Source: Gammaproteobacteria bacterium
Lineage (GTDB): Bacteria; Pseudomonadota; Gammaproteobacteria; Natronospirales; REEB76
NCBI GenBank assembly: GCA_028871235.1
Contig: JAGWNO010000048.1
Coordinates: forward strand, 1 to 12,755
Direction: 5' to 3'
Length of the DNA stretch: 12,755 nucleotides
A model generated the notes under the pieces. That model was not told where the DNA came from. It saw only the letters and a list, made by a program, of their open reading frames with translations, and searched no databases. A program made the position numbers and the translations under genes. Shown here piece by piece: positions 1 to 6,420 of this stretch (within the stretch, counting starts at the first letter, position 1; each line of letters begins with the position of its first letter).

Positions 1-272
1 ATCTTGTCCCCGGTCTCGCCGGTTTTTGCGGTGCTGGGTTCATCCGCCTTGCCGGCAGCAGCCGCGTCATCGGCTTTGCCTTTGAGGCAGCCGCTCATGA
101 ACTGCTTGCGCTCCGCGGCTTTCATGCCCTTGGATTCATGGCTGCAGGCGGCCATGCGCTGCTGCTGCGGTGTGCGTTGTTTACCTTCCGTGGACGCAGC
201 TGCGGCATTCTGGGTGAATGCGAAGGCCGCCGCCGCCATGGCGATGAACATGGGTACGATCAGCTTTTTCAT
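1..272 (-). CDS. psiF: PsiF-like secreted protein (3' end outside window)
   Basis: This is the first 90 codons of a small exported protein; the gene continues beyond base 1. The N-terminus (MKKLIVPMFIAMAAAAFAF) is a clear Sec signal peptide with likely cleavage in the alanine run near residues 23-26. The mature part holds one PsiF-type repeat at about residues 34-64: a QQQRMAAC segment with C43, a charged KGMKAAERKQF stretch, then FMSGCL with C62. It is followed by a low-complexity Ala/Lys/Asp tail. The two cysteines fit the paired cysteines of the PsiF repeat family. In E. coli, psiF is phosphate-starvation inducible, but the molecular function of the family is unknown. The ATG at 272-270 is preceded by AGGGAG at good spacing, so the start is secure. 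It has its own apparent promoter and is probably separate from the CDF operon upstream. The family call is good; the inducer here is not known. Confidence 0.82.
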   Translation of the reverse strand, partial: MKKLIVPMFIAMAAAAFAFTQNAAAASTEGKQRTPQQQRMAACSHESKGMKAAERKQFMSGCLKGKADDAAAAGKADEPSTAKTGETGDK

Positions 273-334
273 GTCAACTCTCCCTGTTGGATTGTCGAAA
301 AACACACTTCCCTGTCACATAGGGACAGCCGCAT

Positions 335-343
335 TCTATACCA
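335..343 (-). promoter_or_regulatory. Extended -10 promoter for the PsiF-like gene
   Basis: On the minus strand TGGTATAGAAT reads as an extended -10 element (TGN followed by TATAGA), about 63 bases upstream of the psiF-like start codon. No good -35 hexamer lies 16-18 bases further upstream, which is typical of extended -10 promoters. Predicted by eye only. Confidence 0.45.
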
Positions 344-396
344 TGATGTCCGTGAAATAAGCGGTTCTGGATTAAGTCAAAAGGACGGCCGGTTGT

Positions 397-1302
397 TCAC
401 GGGCGCCGGGTCAGGGATTCCAGCGGCACGCGCGCCAGCACCGCAGTCTCGGGCTGCAAGGTGGCGTGCTCGATGCCGTAGCGCTGTTGCAGATGCGATT
501 GCAGGCGCAGCAGGGTCTCCTGCCAACCGTCCATGGCGTCGATGACGATGTGGGCGGACAGGGAGGTCTCATCGGAAGACAGGGACCAGATGTGCAGGTC
601 GTGCACGGATCGCACGCCGTGCACGCCGGCCATGCTGCAACCGATCTCGCCGATATCCAGTCCGCGCGGCACGCCTTCCAGCAGCACATGGCTGGCATCG
701 CGCAGCAGCCTTATGCTGGAGATGAGGATCAGCACGCCGATGAACAGCGACAACAGCGGGTCGACGGGCATCCAGCCGCTCAGCCAGATGACGGTGCCGG
801 CAACCACCGCGGCGACGGAGCCCAGCATGTCGCTCAGCACGTGCAGCAGCGTCGCGCGCATGTTGAGGGATTGCGCGCCGTGCCGCAGCACCGTGTAGAC
901 GATGACGTTGATGCCGAGGCCCAGCATACCGATGAGTATGACCAGGGGTGCCTGCACCATCGAGGGATGCCGCAGCCGCGCGATGGCTTCGATGGTGATG
1001 CCGGCGACGATGCCGAACATGCACAGGGTGTTCAACAGCGCCGCGATCACTTCCATGCGGCCGAAGCCGAAGGTGTGGCGCGCCGAAGCCGGCCGGCGCG
1101 CGAGCCAGGCGGCGAGCGCGGCGATGCTGAGCGCCACGCCATCGGTGGCCATGTGGCCGGCGTCGCCGAGCAGGGTGAGGGAATGGGCCAGCCAGCCGCT
1201 GACCGCCTCGACCACGGCGAAGCCGAGCGTCAGCAGCAGCGCCAGTATGAACGGCCGGCCGCTGTGCGGATATTGATGGAGTGGGTGGGTATGCTCATGC
1301 AT
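397..1302 (-). CDS. Cation diffusion facilitator (CzcD/ZitB-type) metal exporter
   Basis: This encodes a 301-residue inner-membrane CDF transporter, which exports Zn2+ or related divalent cations by proton antiport. It has a His-rich N-terminus (MHEHTHPLHQYPH) and six hydrophobic segments. The two metal-site motifs are present: H50-x3-D54 in TM2 (GDAGHMATD) and H154-x3-D158 in TM5 (HVLSD). The cytoplasmic C-terminal domain carries the DLHIWSLSSDETSLSAHI block typical of CzcD/ZitB members. The HxxxD pair in TM2 favours zinc-type over Mn/Fe-type specificity. The frame stays open upstream, but that stretch overlaps the rhodanese gene and has no CDF homology, so the ATG at 1302 is chosen. It lies 8 bases after the rhodanese stop and has no convincing Shine-Dalgarno, which suggests translational coupling. 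A metal exporter in a sulfur operon is slightly unusual. Family confidence is high; substrate is inferred. Confidence 0.9.
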   Translation of the reverse strand: MHEHTHPLHQYPHSGRPFILALLLTLGFAVVEAVSGWLAHSLTLLGDAGHMATDGVALSIAALAAWLARRPASARHTFGFGRMEVIAALLNTLCMFGIVAGITIEAIARLRHPSMVQAPLVILIGMLGLGINVIVYTVLRHGAQSLNMRATLLHVLSDMLGSVAAVVAGTVIWLSGWMPVDPLLSLFIGVLILISSIRLLRDASHVLLEGVPRGLDIGEIGCSMAGVHGVRSVHDLHIWSLSSDETSLSAHIVIDAMDGWQETLLRLQSHLQQRYGIEHATLQPETAVLARVPLESLTRRP

Positions 1303-1310
1303 GTGGATTG

Positions 1311-1670
1311 TCAGGGTTTCTCCACCGGCAGGTTCGCGGTCTTCCAGGCGGTGAAGCCACCCGCCATGTTCACCACGTTGGTGTAGCCCATCTCCTGCAT
1401 GGTCACAGTGGCCAGCGCCGAACGGCCGCCGCTCTGGCACTGCATCACGATGGTGCAGTTGCGATTGCACAGGATAGGGTGGGCGTCAACGCGGAATTCC
1501 AGCAGGCCGCGCGGGATGTTGATCGCACCGGGCAGGTGGCCGGCGGTGAATTCCTCCGGCTCGCGCACATCCACCACGGTAATCTTGCCCAATTGCTCGG
1601 CTACCTGCCGGGGTGTGATCTCCCGGATCCTGCTTTTGGCTCTGGTTAGCAGTTCAGCGATACCGGTCAT
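1311..1670 (-). CDS. Single-domain rhodanese-like sulfurtransferase
   Basis: This is a 119-residue cytoplasmic rhodanese domain protein. It shows the CH2A-type block VVDVREPEEFTAGHLPGAINIP at residues 32-53, the active-site loop C78-QSGGRS that would carry the persulfide, and a C-terminal GGFTAWK motif (residues 104-110). Two further cysteines, C68 and C72, lie ahead of the loop. Single-domain rhodaneses pass sulfane sulfur between persulfides, thiosulfate and acceptors. A GTG at 1676 is possible, but the ATG at 1670 has GGAG nine bases upstream, whereas the GTG would have only three bases of spacing. The gene sits between the TauE/SafE permease (27 bases upstream) and the CDF transporter (8 bases downstream), consistent with one transcript. 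Its likely partner is the divergent persulfide-dioxygenase-like hydrolase. Its physiological sulfur donor and acceptor are unknown. Confidence 0.92.
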   Translation of the reverse strand: MTGIAELLTRAKSRIREITPRQVAEQLGKITVVDVREPEEFTAGHLPGAINIPRGLLEFRVDAHPILCNRNCTIVMQCQSGGRSALATVTMQEMGYTNVVNMAGGFTAWKTANLPVEKP

Positions 1671-1679
1671 ATGCACTCA

Positions 1680-1683
1680 CTCC
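1680..1683 (-). promoter_or_regulatory. Ribosome binding site deciding the rhodanese start
   Basis: GGAG on the minus strand lies nine bases before the ATG at 1670 but only three before an in-frame GTG at 1676. This favours the ATG. Confidence 0.5.
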
Positions 1684-1697
1684 ATCTGTAACGACAT

Positions 1698-2456
1698 TCA
1701 CAGCACATGCGGCAGTGTACGCCAGACTATATATATGGCCATGAAGACAAGGAACACACCGAATATCCGCCTGAGCACTGTATGCGGCAGGCGTCCGGCG
1801 ATCTGGTGGCCGGCGATGCTGCCGAAGGCGCCCACGGCGATGAACAGCACAATGATACCCCAGTCCACATGCTGACCCTGCGCCGACAGCACCAGAAGAT
1901 ATTTGATGAAGCCGCTCAGGGAGGCGAGTGCGATGATGACGAGGCTGGTGCCGACGGCGGCACGCATGCCGAGGCCGCCGAGGATCACCAGCGCCGGCAC
2001 GATGATGAAACCGCCGCCGACACCCACTGTGCCGGTGAGGACGCCCGTGCATGCACCGTCCAGCATGATTTTCCAGGCCGCGCGGTCTGCCTGGGTCGCG
2101 ATTACTGGACGGCTGCGCAACATCAGCACGGCGGCGGTGAGCATGACGGCGGCGAAGATCAGGAGCTGCACCGCACCACTCAGATATTGCGCGACCCAGG
2201 CGCCGCTCCAGGTGCCGGCCATGGCCGGGAAGCCGAACAGCAGCACGCTGCGCCATACCACCAGCCGGTTGCGCGCGTAGGGAGCCGCGCCGACCACGCT
2301 GATGCCGCCGACGATGCCCAGCGAGCTGGCGATGGCGAGCTTGTCCGGCATGTGCACCAGGTACAGCAGCACGGGCACGGTGAGGATGGAGCCGCCGGAG
2401 CCCAGCAGCCCCAGGGTCAGCCCGATCAGCACCGCGCCGGCGAGGGCAAGCAGCAT
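1698..2456 (-). CDS. TauE/SafE family membrane permease
   Basis: This is a 252-residue integral membrane protein with about seven to eight hydrophobic segments. It contains the two internally repeated glycine motifs of the TauE/SafE (DUF81) family: GLLGSGGSILTVPVL near residues 16-30 and GTVGVGGGFIIVPAL near residues 140-155. Each is followed by an A(I/V)(A/G)(S/T)SL segment. Members have been implicated in export or uptake of sulfite, sulfoacetate and other sulfur-containing anions, and a TauE/SafE-like gene is part of the BigR/Blh sulfide-detoxification operons of Xylella and Agrobacterium. It is the first gene of a minus-strand cluster with the rhodanese and CDF genes and is divergent from the Blh-like hydrolase. 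By analogy it may export sulfite formed by persulfide oxidation; that is inference. The ATG at 2456 opens directly into TM1 but lacks a strong Shine-Dalgarno. Confidence 0.9.
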   Translation of the reverse strand: MLLALAGAVLIGLTLGLLGSGGSILTVPVLLYLVHMPDKLAIASSLGIVGGISVVGAAPYARNRLVVWRSVLLFGFPAMAGTWSGAWVAQYLSGAVQLLIFAAVMLTAAVLMLRSRPVIATQADRAAWKIMLDGACTGVLTGTVGVGGGFIIVPALVILGGLGMRAAVGTSLVIIALASLSGFIKYLLVLSAQGQHVDWGIIVLFIAVGAFGSIAGHQIAGRLPHTVLRRIFGVFLVFMAIYIVWRTLPHVL

Positions 2457-2501
2457 CAGGTGTTGCTTCTGGTCAGGTGGCGGGGCGACAGTACCACAGT
2501 G

Positions 2502-2509
2502 TATAGAAT
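2502..2509 (+). promoter_or_regulatory. Candidate -10 element for the metallo-hydrolase gene
   Basis: TATAGAAT lies in the 89-base divergent region between the TauE/SafE and hydrolase genes. It would place transcription start near 2516, about 30 bases before the GTG start. The same octamer occurs in the psiF-like promoter. No good -35 is visible, and I see no copy of the ATTCAA/TTGAAT palindrome found in the other divergent region. Confidence 0.3.
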
Positions 2510-2535
2510 AGGCTATGAGCCCGGCATCAGGGCAT

Positions 2536-2541
2536 GGAGAG
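2536..2541 (+). promoter_or_regulatory. Ribosome binding site favouring a GTG start
   Basis: GGAGAG ends four bases before an in-frame GTG at 2546. The upstream in-frame ATG at 2534 has no comparable Shine-Dalgarno. Confidence 0.5.
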
Positions 2542-2545
2542 AGCC

Positions 2546-3406
2546 GTGCAGGCGCAGATCACCCCTTTTTTCCATCAGGCTTCATCCACGTTTTCTTACG
2601 TGGTGGCGGATCCGGCCACGCGCCATGCCGCCATCATCGACCCAGTCCTGGATTACGACGCCGCCGCCGGGCGCACCGGCACGTTATCGGCCCGGACGCT
2701 CGTTGATTTTGTGCGGAGCGGCGGTTTTGCGCTCGCATGGATACTCGAGACCCACGCCCATGCGGACCACGTGAGCGCGGCACAATATATCAAGCATGAA
2801 CTGGGCGGACGCATCGCCATCGGCGAGGGCATCCGCCAGGTACAGGCCAGCTTCGGCCGGCTGTTCAACATCACGGATGAGCTGACCGGCGATGGCCGGC
2901 AGTTTGACCACCTGTTCCGGGACGGGGAGGCGTTCCGCATCGGCCAGCTCAGCGCACGCGTGCTGGCCACGCCGGGGCACACCAGCGACAGTGTCACTTA
3001 TGTGGCGGGCGAAGCCGCTTTCGTCGGCGACACCCTGTTCATGCCGGACGGCGGTACGGCACGCTGTGATTTCCCCGGCGGCGACGCCGGCATGCTGTAT
3101 GACTCGATTGGCAGGATACTCTCGTTGCCGGAAACCACACGCCTGTTCATGTGCCACGATTACGCGCCGGCCGGGCGTGAGTACCGGAATGAAACCACTG
3201 TGGCGGAACAGAAACGCGCCAACATCCACGTGCACGACGGCGTATCCCGCGATGAGTTCATCAAGCTGCGCACTGCACGTGACAAGACGCTCAGCACGCC
3301 GGCGCTGCTGCTGCCCGCGGTGCAGATCAACATCCGCGCTGGCGTGCTGCCGCCGCCGGATGCGAACGGCGTGAGCTACATCAGGATTCCCATCAACGGG
3401 TTCTGA
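2546..3406 (+). CDS. Metallo-beta-lactamase-fold persulfide dioxygenase-like protein (ETHE1/Blh type)
   Basis: This is a soluble 286-residue MBL-fold protein with the metal motif THAHADH (H70, H72, D74, H75), H145 in TPGHTSDS, D162 in FVGDTLF and H204 in MCHDY. The segment GGTARCDFPGGDAGMLYDSI matches the substrate-loop region that separates ETHE1/Blh persulfide dioxygenases from glyoxalase II, where the equivalent is GRTDF. ETHE1-type enzymes use one Fe(II) and O2 to oxidise glutathione persulfide to sulfite. Unlike some PDO-rhodanese fusions it has no rhodanese domain, but a separate rhodanese gene lies in the divergent operon. GTG at 2546 is chosen for its GGAGAG ribosome site and because family members begin just before the FF-x4-T-x-SYVV motif. 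An ATG at 2534 would add four residues. Hydrolysis of another thioester cannot be excluded, but context supports sulfur oxidation. Confidence 0.85.
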   Translation: MQAQITPFFHQASSTFSYVVADPATRHAAIIDPVLDYDAAAGRTGTLSARTLVDFVRSGGFALAWILETHAHADHVSAAQYIKHELGGRIAIGEGIRQVQASFGRLFNITDELTGDGRQFDHLFRDGEAFRIGQLSARVLATPGHTSDSVTYVAGEAAFVGDTLFMPDGGTARCDFPGGDAGMLYDSIGRILSLPETTRLFMCHDYAPAGREYRNETTVAEQKRANIHVHDGVSRDEFIKLRTARDKTLSTPALLLPAVQINIRAGVLPPPDANGVSYIRIPINGF

Positions 3407-3510
3407 GAGATGGCTGCCCTCGTCCCCCATGCGGTGCATGTCCGCGACTCGCTCCGACGCTCAGGCACTGGCGTGTTTGAGCGGCGCTGCGACCCATCCC
3501 CGGGGCGCGC

Positions 3511-3536
3511 AGCAGGCTGTTTTTCAACAGCCTGCT
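3511..3536 (-). terminator. Perfect 11-bp stem-loop with GAAA tetraloop at the cydB 3' end
   Basis: An 11-base perfect inverted repeat (AGCAGGCTGTT / AACAGCCTGCT) surrounds a four-base loop. Read on the minus strand the loop is GAAA, a GNRA tetraloop, and the first base pairs overlap the cydB TAG stop. It lies between convergent genes, so it could end or protect transcripts from either side. Neither strand has a run of T after the stem, so it is not a canonical intrinsic terminator. It may be a 3'-end stabilising hairpin or a mobile repeat. Confidence 0.55.
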
Positions 3537-4551
3537 AATGCGAGTCCTGGTAACCGGACGTGTGCACCTTGCCGCGGAACACCAGGTACTGGTAGCCGTT
3601 GTAGATCATCATGACCGGCAGCAGCATGCCGATGCCGGTGAGCATGAAGATGAGGGTGATGGGCGATGCCGCCGCCGCGGTCAGTGTCAGCGCCGGCGGG
3701 ACGATGTAGGGATGCAGACTCACCGCGAGTCCGGCGAATGAAGCCATGAAAATCACCACCGTCCACACGAAAGGCATGCCTTCCTGGTTGCGGGCGAGCG
3801 CGCGCCACAGCATCAGGAACGCAAGCAGCGCGGTCAGCGGCAACGGCGCGATGTAGTAGATGGCCGGGACGCTGAACCATTTGGCGGCGACTTGCGGGTA
3901 GATGAACGGGGTCCATATCGTCACCGTGGCGGCGGCGGCCAGGGTGAACAGCGCCGCAAACCGGGCGGCAAGACGGGCACGCGGCTGGATGGGTGCGCCG
4001 GTGCGCAGCACCAGATAGGTGGCGCCGAGCAGGGCATAGCCGCTGATCACGCCGCAGGCGACGATGAAGGGAAAGGGTTTGAGCCAGATCCACGCCGAAC
4101 CTGCGAAGCTGGTGCCCTGCACAGGTATCCCTTGCAGCACGGTGCCGAGCGCCAAACCCTGGGAAAGTGCGGTCACCAGGCTGCCCAATCCGAAGGCAAG
4201 GTTCCAGAAATGCTTGTTGCGGGCATGCTCGCGGACTTCGAAGGCGGCACCGCGCAGGATCAACCCGCCCAGCATCAGGCTCACGGGGATGTAGAGAGCC
4301 TGCAGCAGGACGCTGTAAGCGATGGGGAAAGCCCCGAACAGCGCGCCACCCAGCAGCACCAGCCAGGTTTCGTTGGCATCCCACACGCTACCGAGTGTCG
4401 CCATGAGGATGCCGCGGCGCTCCTCGGTCGGCGAGAACAGTGACAGCATGCCCACGCCCAGCGTGAATCCGTCCAGCAGCACATAAAGCGCCAGTATCAC
4501 GCCCAACAGACCGAACCAGATGTTGGTGAGCAGGCTGAGCACCTGGTCCAT
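3535..4551 (-). CDS. cydB: Cytochrome bd-type (CIO-like) quinol oxidase subunit II
   Basis: This 338-residue polytopic membrane protein is the heme-free partner of CydA in the bd-type quinol:O2 oxidoreductase. Family hallmarks are YVLLDGFTLGVGML (residues 23-36, with D27), SVWDANETWLVLLGGALFGAFP (55-76, with W57, D58, N60 and E61), and a C-terminal hydrophobic hairpin ending YNGYQYLVFRGKV. The ATG at 4551 is one base after the cydA stop and has GGAGG six bases upstream, inside cydA, so expression is coupled. An upstream in-frame extension lies inside cydA and is rejected. No cydX/ybgT-like small membrane protein follows, because the stop codon is overlapped by a strong stem-loop. Assembly genes cydDC are not in the window. 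The CIO-type assignment rests mainly on the short Q-loop of the adjacent CydA. Confidence 0.95.
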   Translation of the reverse strand: MDQVLSLLTNIWFGLLGVILALYVLLDGFTLGVGMLSLFSPTEERRGILMATLGSVWDANETWLVLLGGALFGAFPIAYSVLLQALYIPVSLMLGGLILRGAAFEVREHARNKHFWNLAFGLGSLVTALSQGLALGTVLQGIPVQGTSFAGSAWIWLKPFPFIVACGVISGYALLGATYLVLRTGAPIQPRARLAARFAALFTLAAAATVTIWTPFIYPQVAAKWFSVPAIYYIAPLPLTALLAFLMLWRALARNQEGMPFVWTVVIFMASFAGLAVSLHPYIVPPALTLTAAAASPITLIFMLTGIGMLLPVMMIYNGYQYLVFRGKVHTSGYQDSH

Positions 4552-4552
4552 G

Positions 4553-5962
4553 TCAGTCCTCCGGGTTGTCGGGCATGACTGCTTCCACACGCAGTGGTGC
4601 GGCAGGATTAAGCGGCGGCGGTTCGGCCTTGATATCCGGCCCTTGCCGCAACACGTGCCGTGCGAATGTCAGGAAGGCGATGACCAGCAGGGTGTAGAGC
4701 ACCACATAACCGAGCAGCGAAGCGAGCACGGTGCCCGGCGCGAGACTGGATACCGCTTGTTCGGTGCGCATGATGCCGTGGACCACCCAAGGCTGGCGGC
4801 CTACTTCGCGCACGATCCAGCCGGCTTCCACCGCGATATACCCCAGGGGTACGGCGAATATCCAGGCCCTGAGCCACCACCGATGCCTCTCCACTTCACC
4901 CGGCGTGAGCGCGCCACGGCGCCACAGCCAAACGCTCCACAGCATCAGGCCGAACACGAAGAAGCCGATGGCCACCATCAGGCGGAACGTATAAAACAAC
5001 AGCGGCAGGGCCGGCGGCTGGTCTTGCCGCGGTATGTCAGCCAGTCCTTGCACCTGTCCGGTCAGGCTGTGGGTGGCGAGCAGGCTCAACACGCCGGGAA
5101 TCTCGATGGCCCAGTCATTGCGTTGCCTGGCCTTGTCCGGCCAGGCCACGATCGCCCAGGGCGCGGCGACACCCGGCGGATTGGTATGCCAAAAACCCTC
5201 GATCGCCGCGCCCTTGGCCGGCTGGTATTTGAATACCGTGGTGCCGCTGCCGTCGCCGAGAAAAATCTGCAACGGCGCCACCAGGATGGCGGCGGCCACG
5301 GCGATCTTGAAGGATTTCAGGAAAAACGCCGTATGCCGGCCGCGGTAGATGTACCAGGCGGACAACCCGCCGATCACCAGCAGGCTGGTCTCGAGACAGG
5401 CGAACCACATGTGGCCCACCCCCCACAGCGCCGCCGGATTGAACATGGCATCGAAATAGCTTTGCACCACGAAACGGCCGTTCTGCATGACGCCGCCCGC
5501 CGGCGTCTGCATCCAGCTGTTGGCCACGATGATCCAGAACGCCGACATGGACGCGCCTGCGGCCACCATGCAGGTGGCGAACAGATGGATCTTCGGCGCC
5601 ACCCGCCGCCAGCCGAACAGCATGATGCCGAGGAATCCCGCCTCCAGCATGAAGGCCATGGCGCCCTCGAAGCCGAGGATGTTACCGAAGAAATCCCCCA
5701 TGGCGGCGGAGAACGGCGCCCAGTTGGCACCGAACTCGAATTCCAACGGCACCCCGGTGACCACACCGACGCCGAAGTTGAGGATGAAGAGCTTGCTCCA
5801 GAAACGCGCGTGCCGGTAATAGTCGGGGTCACGTGTCTTGATCCACAGTGCCTCGGTGACCACCAGGAACAGCGACAAGCCGATGGTGAGCACCGGCCAG
5901 ATGATATGAAACATGGCGGTCAGCGCGAATTGCGCGCGGGCGAGCGCAAGCACATCCGGCAT
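4553..5962 (-). CDS. cydA: Cytochrome bd-type (CIO-like) quinol oxidase subunit I
   Basis: This 469-residue heme-bearing subunit oxidises quinol and reduces O2 to water in the inner membrane. Residues equivalent to the E. coli ligands are in place: H19 (FHIIWP), E99 and E107 (GFEGAMAFMLEAG), H184 (GVGHMWF) and M329 (FYTFRLM). The Q-loop has KYQPAK with K250 and E255, and GRQPW is conserved later. It is about 50 residues shorter than E. coli CydA (522), consistent with the short Q-loop of the CioA / qOR-2 branch often called cyanide-insensitive oxidase. The ATG at 5962 has GAGGG eight bases upstream. It is 29 bases after the DUF302 gene and one base before cydB. Known biology: bd oxidases of E. 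coli keep working in sulfide that inhibits heme-copper oxidases, which fits the sulfur-linked regulator upstream. Regulation by that protein is inference. Confidence 0.96.
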   Translation of the reverse strand: MPDVLALARAQFALTAMFHIIWPVLTIGLSLFLVVTEALWIKTRDPDYYRHARFWSKLFILNFGVGVVTGVPLEFEFGANWAPFSAAMGDFFGNILGFEGAMAFMLEAGFLGIMLFGWRRVAPKIHLFATCMVAAGASMSAFWIIVANSWMQTPAGGVMQNGRFVVQSYFDAMFNPAALWGVGHMWFACLETSLLVIGGLSAWYIYRGRHTAFFLKSFKIAVAAAILVAPLQIFLGDGSGTTVFKYQPAKGAAIEGFWHTNPPGVAAPWAIVAWPDKARQRNDWAIEIPGVLSLLATHSLTGQVQGLADIPRQDQPPALPLLFYTFRLMVAIGFFVFGLMLWSVWLWRRGALTPGEVERHRWWLRAWIFAVPLGYIAVEAGWIVREVGRQPWVVHGIMRTEQAVSSLAPGTVLASLLGYVVLYTLLVIAFLTFARHVLRQGPDIKAEPPPLNPAAPLRVEAVMPDNPED

Positions 5963-5991
5963 GGGTTATCCCTCAGGCAATGATCGGCGTT

Positions 5992-6381
5992 TCAGCCGCC
6001 AAGCTGTGCGCATACCCGCGCCAGTCTGGCGCGTACTTCGCGCGCGAGTTTCTCGACACCGGGCCGGTTGACGAGACCGAGTACCGCCACCGGGTCCATG
6101 AACGCCACCGTCACATCACCGTCCTGTTCCTCCCGCACCACTACGTTGCATGGCAACAGCAGGCCGATATCAGGATCGGCTTCCAGCGCCTGATGGGCGA
6201 GCGGCGGATTGCAGGCGCCGAGAATGACGTAAGGACGGCGGTCCACACCTAGTTTTTTCTTGAACGTGGCCTGTACGTCAATTTCGGTGAGTATACCGAA
6301 GCCCTCGGTCTTGAGCGCTTCAGTCACGCGGGTGACGGCCTGCGCATAGTTATCTTTCACAGTCACGCTGAATGCATACAT
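5992..6381 (-). CDS. DUF302 family protein
   Basis: This is a 129-residue soluble protein with no signal peptide. It carries the typical DUF302 blocks: an N-terminal helix with KTEGFGILTEID (residues 25-36), FKKKLGVDRRPYVILGACNPP with C57, and PDIGLLLPCNVVV with C78. The C-terminus (ARLARVCAQLGG) holds a third cysteine. Biochemical function is unknown; the family has a small alpha/beta fold and often neighbours sulfur or metal stress genes. The two conserved cysteines in loops (ACNPP and PCNVVV) could take part in thiol or sulfane-sulfur chemistry, which is inference. ATG at 6381 is preceded by GAGGAG seven bases upstream; an in-frame start at 6402 lacks such a site. The gene lies 39 bases after the ArsR-rhodanese regulator and 29 before cydA, so it is probably co-transcribed with both. 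Confidence 0.9.
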   Translation of the reverse strand: MYAFSVTVKDNYAQAVTRVTEALKTEGFGILTEIDVQATFKKKLGVDRRPYVILGACNPPLAHQALEADPDIGLLLPCNVVVREEQDGDVTVAFMDPVAVLGLVNRPGVEKLAREVRARLARVCAQLGG

Positions 6382-6420
6382 GCGGCTGCTCCTCTGAAAC
6401 ATTCGTGGAAAATTGCCGGT

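Noticed and set aside
309..328. Short inverted repeats and a CTGTCAC word upstream of the psiF-like gene, considered as a Pho box
   Set aside because: Only one half-like CTGTCAC is present, in reverse orientation and downstream of the -10. A Pho box needs tandem repeats upstream of the promoter.
1303..1470. N-terminal extension of the CDF protein in the same frame
   Set aside because: It would overlap the rhodanese coding sequence, has no CDF-like sequence, and the family N-terminus fits the ATG at 1302.
3429..3614. Small plus-strand open frame between the hydrolase and cydB genes
   Set aside because: It has no ribosome site or recognisable sequence and runs through the hairpin and into the cydB 3' end.
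4552..4590. N-terminal extension of CydB
   Set aside because: It lies inside the cydA 3' end. The ATG at 4551 has GGAGG six bases upstream and gives the normal CydB N-terminus.
4520..5983. A 487-codon plus-strand open frame opposite cydA
   Set aside because: The product is His/Arg/Gln-rich without domains, while the minus strand holds all CydA heme ligands. It is a codon-bias shadow.
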